Source: Aquabacterium sp. (GTDB lineage: Bacteria; Pseudomonadota; Gammaproteobacteria; Burkholderiales; Burkholderiaceae_C). Taken from it: DNA of 7,289 nucleotides. The notes beneath the pieces are model-generated. The model saw only the letters and a list, made by a program, of their open reading frames with translations. It searched no databases and had not been told where the DNA came from. This document shows positions 1 to 6,870 of the stretch, piece by piece (within the stretch, counting starts at the first letter, position 1; each line of letters starts with the position of its first letter). Position numbers and translations under genes: made by a program. The stretch spans positions 1-7,289 of the forward strand of contig JAGNPA010000082.1 in assembly GCA_017989885.1 (NCBI GenBank), read 5' to 3'.

Positions 1-1847
1 TTGATGTGCTCATCCTGCTTGTCCAGCGGCAAACCCGAGCGGGCCATGCCCTCGCGGATCGCCTTGAGCAGATTGGGCAGGCGGCGCAGCACCTCGGCCC
101 GCTCGTCGCGAGAGGTCTTGGCGCTCGCCGACCAGATCAGGTCGGCCGCCGCCCGCTGCAAGGCCTTGGTGGACTCATGGGTGGGCCCGTTGACGACCGC
201 GCTGTGCGCGAGCACGTCGGCCCAGACATGGAACATGAAATCGCGCACCCCATCGTGCACCGGCACGCCATCGAGCATCTTGCGCAACTCGATGGTGTAC
301 TGGATCGCGCAGGTTTCGCGCTGCTCGACCTGCTGCGCCAGCGACACGCCGCGGCGGCTGGCCTGGTTCTCTTCGCGGAAGTAGGTCTCCAGGAAGCGCT
401 CGAACTCGGTCAGCACCGTCTGGAAGACGCGCCGACCCGTATCGGGATAGGCCTCGATCACCTGCACGATGCGGCGGATTTCCTTGTGCAGCGCATCGTC
501 GGCGTCATCGGCCACCCCGCCCTCAAAACCCATCACGCACGACCCCATGCGGTCAATCAGGATGCGCGCCGGGTGGCTGGTGGTGGCAAAGAAGTCGGGC
601 TCGGCCACGGCGACGCGCAAGACCGGCATCTGCAGGCGCGCAAACCACACCCGGATGCTGGCGGGCAGGCGCTCTTCGGTCAGGATGGCCTGGAACAACA
701 GCGCCACGATCTCGATGATGGCACGCTCGCTGGGGGTGCTCGCAGCCTCCTTGAGCGCCTGCTTGTTGTGCTGCAGGGTCTGCAGAGCCTCGGCCGGATT
801 GACCGGCGCCTCCGCCCCGACCTGTCGACGCAGGGTGTCGCCCACCGACTGAATCGCCTGCCCCAGGCCCGCCGACATCACCGCGCCTGCGCCGCCTGGC
901 GGCCGGGCTGCCGTGGGCTCGAAACCGGGTACCTGACGCCCCACCACCTGGGTGAGCTTGTCGAGCACGTTCTGGGCTTTGACGGCGCCGCTGGACATAC
1001 CCGGCGTCTGGGTGAGCATGCGGGTTTCTTCGAAAGCTGCCCCCAAGGGCTGCAAACCGCTGTTGCCGCGCAGCGCCCCCGCACCGGATGAACCCGCGCC
1101 GGTCGACGCTCCCGCCTGGGCGCTGCCGCCCTGCGGCGAGAGCGGGGCAGGCAGGGTCACGCCCACATCCTTGGCCCGACGGATGAACGGGCGCAGATCG
1201 ATCTCGGGGCGCACGCCGTGGTCCAGCAGCACCCCGTTGACGTGGTGGTAGGCCTCCTGGGTCCAGGGGGTCACCTCGTGCATCAAAATGGTCTTGATCT
1301 CGATCCAATGGTCCAGACTCAGCCCCACCTCAAGCCAGGCGTCCACAAGGACGCGCGCCACCCAGTGGGGCATCAGGACGTCCACCGGCCCCGACGCGCT
1401 GACGGACACCGGCCCGCCCACGGCCTGCAGCCGGGCATTGAGGTCCGAGAACTCCGAGCCGTTGTGGTCCCCGATCATCTGGGCCAGGCGCGCCACGGCC
1501 AAATCCCGCTCGACATCGCTGTCATCGAGCAGGCTCAAGGGAATGTCGGTCTTGTTGGCCGGCCCCAGGGCCGCACGCACACCGACCGAGCGCCCCACCC
1601 GCAGGTCACGCAAGGCATCGTGCAGCGGACGCTCCAGCGTGGCCAGCCAGGCCGACTGCAGTCGCATGAGCTCCTGCGCCAGATCCCGCTTGCGCTGGTA
1701 GACCGCCGGATCGGCTTGCGGCTCGGCCGCCGCCTGGCGCGCCCCCTCCACGCAGCCTTGCACCACCGCCTCCACGCCCTTGATCAGGGCTTCGAGGAAG
1801 CTGAGACGGGCCGTCAGGGCCAGCGCTCGGTGGGGACCAAAACTCAT
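1..1847 (-). CDS. DUF1631 family protein, C-terminus cut by the left window edge
   Basis: Reading the minus strand from the ATG at 1847 gives 615 uninterrupted codons to the window edge, so the C-terminus is missing. The family, DUF1631, is widespread in beta- and gammaproteobacteria and has no established function that I know of. The best match to the family is residues 372-445, with the segments LLFQAILTEERLPASIRVWF and HPARILIDRMGSCVMGF. The protein looks soluble and mostly helical: I see no signal peptide or membrane segment. Residues about 232-265 form a Gly/Ala/Ser-rich linker, and residues 310-325 a second Pro/Gly-rich one. The gene follows secF by 34 bases, so it is probably on the same transcript. 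The bases before the ATG hold no recognisable Shine-Dalgarno sequence, and no alternative in-frame start lies in the gap. Family assignment is fairly sure; function is unknown. Confidence 0.88.
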   Translation of the reverse strand, partial: MSFGPHRALALTARLSFLEALIKGVEAVVQGCVEGARQAAAEPQADPAVYQRKRDLAQELMRLQSAWLATLERPLHDALRDLRVGRSVGVRAALGPANKTDIPLSLLDDSDVERDLAVARLAQMIGDHNGSEFSDLNARLQAVGGPVSVSASGPVDVLMPHWVARVLVDAWLEVGLSLDHWIEIKTILMHEVTPWTQEAYHHVNGVLLDHGVRPEIDLRPFIRRAKDVGVTLPAPLSPQGGSAQAGASTGAGSSGAGALRGNSGLQPLGAAFEETRMLTQTPGMSSGAVKAQNVLDKLTQVVGRQVPGFEPTAARPPGGAGAVMSAGLGQAIQSVGDTLRRQVGAEAPVNPAEALQTLQHNKQALKEAASTPSERAIIEIVALLFQAILTEERLPASIRVWFARLQMPVLRVAVAEPDFFATTSHPARILIDRMGSCVMGFEGGVADDADDALHKEIRRIVQVIEAYPDTGRRVFQTVLTEFERFLETYFREENQASRRGVSLAQQVEQRETCAIQYTIELRKMLDGVPVHDGVRDFMFHVWADVLAHSAVVNGPTHESTKALQRAAADLIWSASAKTSRDERAEVLRRLPNLLKAIREGMARSGLPLDKQDEHI

Positions 1848-1881
1848 GGAAGGTGTTTCAGGTGGAGGACGATTTTGGACT

Positions 1882-2904
1882 CTACACCACTGCGCCGGCG
1901 TTCGGATCGTTCGGGTCGACGTCTTTCTTCGACGCCGAGATCAGATCGTCACGCTTGACGCCCAGCCACATGGCGATGGCAGCGGCCACGAAGACCGAGG
2001 AGTAGATGCCGAACAGGATGCCGATGGTCAGGGCCAGGGCAAAGTAGTGCAGCGTGGGGCCGCCAAAGATCAGCATGGCCACCACCATCATCTGGGTCGA
2101 ACCGTGGGTGATGACGGTACGGCTGATGGTGCTGGTGATGGCGTGGTCGATCACCTCGGCCGTGCTCATCTTGCGGAACTTGCGGAAGGTTTCACGGATG
2201 CGGTCGAAGATCACCACCGACTCGTTGACCGAGTAGCCCAGCACGGCCAGCACGGCCGCCAACACCGACAGCGAGAACTCCCACTGGAAGAAGGCGAAAA
2301 AGCCCAGGATGATGACGACGTCATGCAGGTTGGCGATGATGCCGGCCACGGCAAACTTCCACTCGAAGCGGATCGCCAGGTAGATCATGATGCCGATGAT
2401 GGTCGCGCCCAGCGCCATCAGGCCGTCTTGCACCAGCTCCTCGCCGACCTGTGGTCCCACGAACTCACTGCGCTGCAGCGTCAGCGGCTGTTCGCCGTTG
2501 GGCGCCCGGCACACTTGAGCCGGACCCTTGCCCGCCACCTCGACCGAACTGATCTGAGCCCCCTCGGCCTTGCACAGCGCGCTGAAGACATTGGCGACCA
2601 CCTCGGTCTGCTTCAACTCACCGCGCAGCGGCAGGCGGATCAGCACATCGCGTGAGGTGCCAAAGTTCTGCGCCTGGACCTCGCCGTAGTTCAAGGCCTC
2701 GACGGTGGCACGCACCTTGGCCACGTCGGCCGTTTGGGCGTAGCGGGTTTCGATGACCGAGCCACCGGTGAACTCGATGGACAGGTGCAGCCCCCGGGTC
2801 ACGATGAAGAAGACGGCAACGGCGAACGTCAGGAAAGAAATCGCGTTGAAGACCAACGCGTGGCGCATGAACGGAATGTCACGCTTGATACGGAAAAATT
2901 CCAT
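1882..2904 (-). CDS. secF: Protein translocase subunit SecF
   Basis: SecF pairs with SecD and YajC in the inner membrane and uses the proton motive force to help preproteins leave SecYEG on the periplasmic side. The 340 residues show the family layout: a first membrane helix at about 17-36, the FTGG motif at 45-48, a periplasmic domain to about 156, then a bundle of five helices (about 157-313). Helix four carries GYSVNESVVIFDRIRE (223-238), the SecF counterpart of the proton-path motif. The ATG is preceded by AGGGA nine bases away and lies 18 bases after the secD stop, so translation is probably coupled. The only two cysteines, C111 and C132, both lie in the periplasmic domain, within a stretch that seems longer than in the SecF proteins I recall. 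The identification is secure. Confidence 0.97.
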   Translation of the reverse strand: MEFFRIKRDIPFMRHALVFNAISFLTFAVAVFFIVTRGLHLSIEFTGGSVIETRYAQTADVAKVRATVEALNYGEVQAQNFGTSRDVLIRLPLRGELKQTEVVANVFSALCKAEGAQISSVEVAGKGPAQVCRAPNGEQPLTLQRSEFVGPQVGEELVQDGLMALGATIIGIMIYLAIRFEWKFAVAGIIANLHDVVIILGFFAFFQWEFSLSVLAAVLAVLGYSVNESVVIFDRIRETFRKFRKMSTAEVIDHAITSTISRTVITHGSTQMMVVAMLIFGGPTLHYFALALTIGILFGIYSSVFVAAAIAMWLGVKRDDLISASKKDVDPNDPNAGAVV

Positions 2905-2922
2905 GATGGGTGTTCCCTGTGC

Positions 2923-4785
2923 TTATTCCTGGGGCTTCCAGACCTGTCCGATGGACACGCCCTTGAGCTTCTTCTGACGGCCATACCAGAGGTTGACCAG
3001 GCCACGCGAGAAGAACACGGCCGAGAACATGGAGGTGAGGATGCCCAGGCAGTGCACCACGGCAAAGCCGCGCACGGGCCCGGAGCCGAAGGCCAGCAGG
3101 GCCAGACCGGCAATCAAGGTGGTGACGTTGGAGTCCAGGATGGTGGACCAGGCGCTCTCGTAGCCGGCATGGATGGCCGACTGCGGCGCCGAGCCGTTGC
3201 GCAGCTCTTCGCGCACGCGCTCGTTGATCAGCACGTTGGCGTCAATGGCCATGCCCAGGGTCAGGGCGATGGCCGCAATGCCGGGCAGCGTCAGCGTGGC
3301 CTGCAGCATCGACAACACGGCCACCAGCAGCAGCAGGTTGACCGTGAGCGCGATGGTGGAAAACACGCCAAACAGCAGGTAGTACAACATCATGAACACG
3401 GCGATCGCGGCAAAGCCGTAGATCAGGCTGTTGAAGCCTTGTGCGATGTTGTCGGCGCCCAGGCTGGGGCCCACGGTGCGCTCTTCGATGATCTCCATGG
3501 GGGCGGCCAGCGAGCCGGCACGCAGCAGCAAGGCCGTGTCAGCAGCCTCTTCGGTGCTCATGCGGCCCGAGATCTGCACGCGCCCGCCACCGATTTCGCC
3601 ACGGATCACCGGTGCGGTCACGACCTCGCCCTTGCCCTTTTCGAACAGGATGATGGCCATGCGCTTGCCGATGTTCTCGCGGGTGACGTCCTTGAAGATG
3701 CGGGCGCCACGGGCGTCCAGCGTCAGGTGCACGGCCGCTTCCTGGTTCTCGTCGAAACCGGGCTGAGCATCGGTGAGGTTGTCGCCGGTCAGCACCACTT
3801 CGCGCTTGACGATGATGGGCAGGCCGCCACGTTCCATGTAGCGCTCGTAACCGAAAGGCACGGGGCCGCCAGCCTGGGCCGCCTGGGCTTCGACGCTGTC
3901 GTTGACCATGCGCACTTCCAGCGTGGCGGTGCGGCCGATGATGTCCTTGGCCTTGGCGGTGTCCTGCACGCCGGGCAACTGCACGACCACGCGGTCGATG
4001 CCTTGCTGCTGGATCACGGGCTCGGCCACGCCGAGTTCATTGATCCGGTTGTGCAGCGTGGTGATGTTTTGCTTGAGGGCCTGCTCCTGGATGGCGCGCT
4101 CGGAGGTGGGCTTGAGGGTGCCCACCAAGGTGCGGTCGCCCGAACCGCCGGTGTCGGTGCCGTCCACCCAGTCCACATCGGCCAGGCTGCCTTGCAGCAC
4201 ACCACGGGCGGCCTCACGGGCCGCGTCGTCGCGGAAGCGCACGATCAGGGCCGAGGCGTCGCGGCGGATGCCGCTGTGGCGGATGTCCTTGTCACGCAAC
4301 AGGGTGCGCATGTCGGTGCTGAGGCTGTCGAGCTTTTGCGTCAGCGCCGCCTTCATGTCGACCTGCATCAGAAAGTGCACGCCACCGCGCAGGTCCAGGC
4401 CCAGGTACATGGGCTGGGCATGCAGGTTGCGCAGCCACTGAGGCGAGCGCGACACCAGGTTCAAAGCCACGATGTAGCTCGGATCCTGGGCGTCGGGATT
4501 GAAAGAGCGGCTGAGGGCGTCACGCGCCTTCAGTTGGCTGTCGGTGTCCTTGAACCGCGCCCGCACGGAGGTGCCATCGAGCTCGACGAAGTCGGCCTCC
4601 AGGCCCGCCTCCTTCAGCACGGTGCGCACACGCTCCACGGCAGACTGGTCCAGCTTGAGAGTGGCCTTGCCACTGGAGAGCTGGACGGCGGGTGCCTCGC
4701 CAAAAACATTGGGCAGGCTGTAGACCAAGCCGATGAGCAAAGCCACGGCAATGATCAGGTACTTCCACCAGGGATAGCGGTTCAT
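2923..4785 (-). CDS. secD: Protein translocase subunit SecD
   Basis: SecD is the large subunit of the SecDF complex. Its periplasmic head domain captures emerging preproteins and pulls them outward in a proton-driven cycle. The product has 620 residues, close to the 615 of E. coli SecD. It shows a first membrane helix (about 8-26), a large periplasmic region with the conserved GLDLRGG motif at 129-135, and five further helices from about 453 to 598. The segment GMAIDANVLINERVREE (511-527) holds D515, equivalent to the essential membrane aspartate D519 of E. coli SecD. GFAVVHCLGILTSMFSAV (573-590) is also typical. The ATG at 4785 has GAGGA four bases upstream. yajC ends 27 bases before it and secF begins 18 bases after it, giving the classic yajC-secD-secF operon. 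Nothing in it looks damaged. Confidence 0.98.
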   Translation of the reverse strand: MNRYPWWKYLIIAVALLIGLVYSLPNVFGEAPAVQLSSGKATLKLDQSAVERVRTVLKEAGLEADFVELDGTSVRARFKDTDSQLKARDALSRSFNPDAQDPSYIVALNLVSRSPQWLRNLHAQPMYLGLDLRGGVHFLMQVDMKAALTQKLDSLSTDMRTLLRDKDIRHSGIRRDASALIVRFRDDAAREAARGVLQGSLADVDWVDGTDTGGSGDRTLVGTLKPTSERAIQEQALKQNITTLHNRINELGVAEPVIQQQGIDRVVVQLPGVQDTAKAKDIIGRTATLEVRMVNDSVEAQAAQAGGPVPFGYERYMERGGLPIIVKREVVLTGDNLTDAQPGFDENQEAAVHLTLDARGARIFKDVTRENIGKRMAIILFEKGKGEVVTAPVIRGEIGGGRVQISGRMSTEEAADTALLLRAGSLAAPMEIIEERTVGPSLGADNIAQGFNSLIYGFAAIAVFMMLYYLLFGVFSTIALTVNLLLLVAVLSMLQATLTLPGIAAIALTLGMAIDANVLINERVREELRNGSAPQSAIHAGYESAWSTILDSNVTTLIAGLALLAFGSGPVRGFAVVHCLGILTSMFSAVFFSRGLVNLWYGRQKKLKGVSIGQVWKPQE

Positions 4786-4812
4786 AGGATCCTCGACAGC
4801 ACGAACGGTGAC

Positions 4813-5136
4813 TTACTTGTAGGTGCCCTTGGGCAGAACCTGAATGATCGCCGCGCGCTGCAGTTGCAACTCGACGCCGTTGGCCACTTCGATGCTGACG
4901 AAGGCGTCGCCCAGCTTGGTGATCTTGCCGATGACGCCGCCCTGGGTCACCACTTCGTCACCCTTGGTCAGGGCTTCGAGCATGGCGCGGGTTTCCTTTT
5001 GCCGCTTCATTTGCGGGCGGATCATCACGAAATACAGCACCACGAACATGAGCACGAGGGGCAACATGCTCATCAGACCGCCGGAGGCGCTGGCGGCCGG
5101 AGCGGCGGTTTGGGCAATGGCTTCAGAAATCAACAC
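4813..5136 (-). CDS. yajC: Sec translocon accessory subunit YajC (GTG start)
   Basis: YajC is a small single-span inner-membrane protein that associates with SecDF and SecYEG. From the chosen start it has 107 residues: a short N-terminus MLISEAIAQT, a membrane helix at about 21-39, the hallmark MIRPQMKRQKE at 38-48, and a cytoplasmic domain with KGDEVVTQGGVIGKI at 58-72. E. coli YajC has 110 residues. The frame stays open upstream to a TTG at 5154, but I prefer the GTG at 5136: GAAGGA lies six bases before it, and the protein then begins in the way usual for betaproteobacterial YajC. The next codon, TTG at 5133, is a less likely start. It is the first gene of the yajC-secD-secF operon and has a candidate promoter about 60 bases upstream. 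Confidence 0.95.
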   Translation of the reverse strand: MLISEAIAQTAAPAASASGGLMSMLPLVLMFVVLYFVMIRPQMKRQKETRAMLEALTKGDEVVTQGGVIGKITKLGDAFVSIEVANGVELQLQRAAIIQVLPKGTYK

Positions 5137-5142
5137 TATCGT

Positions 5143-5148
5143 TCCTTC
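5143..5148 (-). promoter_or_regulatory. Ribosome binding site of yajC
   Basis: The minus strand reads GAAGGA, then six bases, then GTG (5136). This spacing supports the GTG start. The TTG at 5154 would lie upstream of the site and therefore could not use it. Confidence 0.7.
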
Positions 5149-5197
5149 AAACAAAAGGCCGCAGCACCATCAAGGGCGCAACGGCAGGGGCGCAAAC

Positions 5198-5226
5198 ATT
5201 GTATGCGGCGTGGCTGGCAAGTCTGC
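5198..5226 (-). promoter_or_regulatory. Candidate sigma-70 promoter for yajC-secD-secF
   Basis: In the gap between ybeD and yajC the minus strand carries TACAAT (5203 to 5198), a five-of-six match to the -10 consensus and a form often seen in Burkholderiales. With a 17-base spacer the -35 position is GCAGAC (5226 to 5221), a poor match. TTGCCA lies closer, but leaves only 11 bases of spacer. Transcription would begin near 5190, giving a leader of about 55 bases before the GTG start. This is inferred from the -10 match and its position in the only sizeable gap of the window. Confidence 0.4.
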
Positions 5227-5247
5227 CCGCCTGCCCTCACCCAGGGG

Positions 5248-5553
5248 TCAGAGCACGTATTTCACCTGCGGATGGCTGGTCAGCGCACGGTAGATGTTGT
5301 CCAGGTGCTCACGGCTGGTGGCGTTGACCGTGACGGTCAGGCCCACATACTTGCCGGTGCTGCTGGGGCGCCGCTCCAGCGCCTGGATGTCAAAGCTGGG
5401 GTCGTGCTGCACGATGAGGGCCACCACCGACTCGACAAAGTCCTCCAGGTGCGGCCCCATCACCTTGATGGGAAAGGGGCAGGGATACTCGATGAGCGAC
5501 TGCTCGGGCGGGATGATGGGGTTGACGGGTTGGTTCATGGCCATGTCTTTCAT
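5248..5553 (-). CDS. ybeD: DUF493 family protein, YbeD-like
   Basis: This is a small cytoplasmic protein of the DUF493/YbeD family. E. coli YbeD folds like the ACT-type regulatory domain of 3-phosphoglycerate dehydrogenase and is encoded between dacA and lipB, which has prompted suggestions of a link to lipoate metabolism; its role is not settled. Family features are SLIEYPCPFPIKVMG (19-33), the helix region FVESVVALIVQHDP (39-52), SSTGKYVGLTVTVNATS (64-80) and the C-terminal end HPQVKYVL. The chosen ATG at 5553 gives 101 residues and overlaps the TGA of the preceding gene as ATGA, suggesting translational coupling. In-frame ATGs at 5544 and 5538 are real alternatives (98 or 96 residues), and no strong Shine-Dalgarno sequence decides between them. 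The frame is open further upstream to 5820, but that part is antisense-free overlap inside the dacC-like gene and does not resemble the family. lipB does not follow: the next gene is yajC. Confidence 0.92.
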   Translation of the reverse strand: MKDMAMNQPVNPIIPPEQSLIEYPCPFPIKVMGPHLEDFVESVVALIVQHDPSFDIQALERRPSSTGKYVGLTVTVNATSREHLDNIYRALTSHPQVKYVL

Positions 5554-6833
5554 TGGATGCCCAGGCGGATGGCGTCCCAGGTGCGGCCCAGCCAGCCGGC
5601 GCTGGGCACGGCCTCCAGCGCCTGCAACGGCAGCGTCTGCCAGGGCTGGGTGCCCAGGGTGATGTGCAAGGTGCCCACGGTCTGCCCTTGGGCCAGCGGT
5701 GCCAGCAAAGGGTCCTGGCGTGTCAGGGTGGTCTGGATGCGGGCTGCCTGCCCCCGGGGGACGGCCACCAGAATGGCTTGCGTGCGCCCCAGCGGCACGC
5801 TGCGGGCGCTGCCCTTCCACACCGGAGCCGTGCTGACGGCCTGGCCGGCGGCAAACAGCCTGACCACGTCGAACCCGCTGTAGCCCCAGTTGAGCAGCTT
5901 TTGGGTTTCGGTGGCGCGCGCCTGGGCCGAGGGGGTGCCCACGACCAGCGCCACCAGACGGCGCTCGCTGCCCCCGACCGGCCGGCGCGAGGTGGCCGCC
6001 ATGGCGTAGCCGAGGCGATCGGCATAGGCCACCTGCAAGCCGTCCACGCTGGGGTCGCGCAGCAAGAGCCAGTTGATGCTGGCCTGCCGGACGCCCCCCA
6101 GGGTCAGCGCCGGCTGGCGGTAGTGGGTCAGGGCCTGCGGGAAATCGGTGAGCAGGCGCACGGCGATCCAGGCCAACTCGCGCGGCGTGCTGGCTTGCCC
6201 GCTGACCGCGCGCCCGTCGGGGTTGCGAAACTGCGTGGCCTTGAGGCCAAAGACCTGGGCCTGACGGTTCATGCGCGCCACGAAATCATCGACCGAGCCG
6301 GCGACGCCCTCGGCCAGCGCCACGGCCGCATCATTGGCGCCCAGCACCGCCATGCCCTGGAGCAGTTCGGCCACCGTGAGGCGGGCACCCGCCGCCGCAA
6401 GCGCCCGCGCCCCACTGCCGATGGCCGCTTGCCAGGCTCGCTCGGACACGGGCAAAGTGTCCTCCAGACGCAGCTGGCCGGCGTCCACCGCCTGGTACAC
6501 CAGGTAGGCTGTCATCATCTTGGTGAGCGAGGCGGGGGGCACCGCCTGATCGGGCTGGCGCACCGCCAAGGTCTGCTGGCTACCGAGGTCGTGCAGGATG
6601 AAGCCGCGGGCGGCAATCTCGGGAGGCAGCGGCATGCCCGGTGGCGGCTCGCTGAAGGCTGCCGCCCCCAAGGAAGGCGGCTGGGCCGGCGCTTGCGCGT
6701 GGGCGCCCGACATCGCCCCCCAACCGAGCGCGAGCACAGCCAGCCCCAAGCACCCGGCGCGGCACCAACGGGACAGCCCGGATACGGACAGACCGGTCCG
6801 GTCAGAAGACCGGCGAAGAAGTCGAGAGCTCAT
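5550..6833 (-). CDS. dacC: PBP5-family D-alanyl-D-alanine carboxypeptidase homologue with altered SxN and KTG motifs
   Basis: Class C penicillin-binding proteins of this family (peptidase S11) remove the terminal D-alanine of peptidoglycan stem peptides in the periplasm. From the ATG at 6833 the product has 427 residues: a signal peptide with a hydrophobic core at about 27-41 and likely cleavage after AHA (46), the peptidase domain at about 70-315, a PBP5 C-terminal beta domain at about 320-410, and a final stretch WLGRTWDAIRLGIQ that could form the amphipathic membrane anchor. The nucleophile motif S102-L-T-K105 is intact. The SxN motif reads G165-A-N167, and VDGLKTG is replaced by VDGLQVA (263-269), so the KTG motif is lost. 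The alignment around both sites has no gap and the frame is open throughout, so a sequencing indel does not explain this. An activity as carboxypeptidase is doubtful. A GTG at 6887 would add 18 residues and overlap the hydrolase gene; I prefer the ATG, though neither start has a clear ribosome site. The symbol marks the family only. Confidence 0.9.
   Translation of the reverse strand: MSSRLLRRSSDRTGLSVSGLSRWCRAGCLGLAVLALGWGAMSGAHAQAPAQPPSLGAAAFSEPPPGMPLPPEIAARGFILHDLGSQQTLAVRQPDQAVPPASLTKMMTAYLVYQAVDAGQLRLEDTLPVSERAWQAAIGSGARALAAAGARLTVAELLQGMAVLGANDAAVALAEGVAGSVDDFVARMNRQAQVFGLKATQFRNPDGRAVSGQASTPRELAWIAVRLLTDFPQALTHYRQPALTLGGVRQASINWLLLRDPSVDGLQVAYADRLGYAMAATSRRPVGGSERRLVALVVGTPSAQARATETQKLLNWGYSGFDVVRLFAAGQAVSTAPVWKGSARSVPLGRTQAILVAVPRGQAARIQTTLTRQDPLLAPLAQGQTVGTLHITLGTQPWQTLPLQALEAVPSAGWLGRTWDAIRLGIQ
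6798..6813 (-). repeat. Perfect inverted repeat just inside the dacC-like gene
   Basis: CCGGTC and GACCGG flank a four-base loop. In the transcript this would be a six-pair GC-rich hairpin beginning 17 bases after the ATG at 6833. No run of T follows, so it is not a terminator. It codes for arginine and serine residues of the signal peptide's n-region, so coding may explain it. Confidence 0.4.
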
Positions 6834-6847
6834 GGGGTCCACAGATG

Positions 6848-6860
6848 GGGCAGCTTGCCC
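6848..6860 (-). repeat. Short inverted repeat between the hydrolase and dacC-like genes
   Basis: On the minus strand GGGCA, three bases, then TGCCC form a five-pair hairpin. It sits in the 37-base gap and ends 14 bases before the ATG at 6833. No T tract follows, so I do not call it a terminator. It could affect ribosome access to the start, but may be chance in GC-rich DNA. Confidence 0.3.
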
Positions 6861-6870
6861 ACAATGCAAG

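Noticed and set aside
6..1958. Plus-strand frames (6-1091 and 1218-1958) and a minus-strand frame (553-1308) in the left part.
   Set aside because: The minus-strand frame ending at 1847 gives 615 uninterrupted codons matching DUF1631. The others are out-of-frame or antisense with biased composition.
5204..5247. A possible terminator after ybeD (imperfect GGCAGGC/GCCAGCC arms).
   Set aside because: The arms have a central mismatch and a ten-base loop, and no T tract follows on the minus strand.
5751..5760. The ten-base palindrome CCCCCGGGGG.
   Set aside because: It encodes the Pro-Arg-Gly of the conserved VPRGQ segment in the PBP5 C-terminal domain, so GC-rich codon choice explains it.
5554..5820. 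An N-terminal extension of the YbeD protein to 190 residues.
   Set aside because: The extra 89 residues are an out-of-frame reading of the end of the dacC-like gene, Pro/Gly/Arg-rich and unlike the family, whose members are about 90 residues.
2734..5883. A plus-strand open frame of 1049 codons opposite secF, secD, yajC and ybeD.
   Set aside because: It is the antisense of well-identified genes and crosses several gene boundaries. Its His/Gly/Gln/Ala-rich, repetitive composition is what high-GC codon use on the other strand produces, and it resembles no protein family.
6795..6833. A possible Tat signal (paired arginines) in the dacC-like signal peptide.
   Set aside because: The residues after the RR pair are SSDR, which does not fit the SRRxFLK pattern, and the hydrophobic core is far downstream; a Sec signal is more likely.
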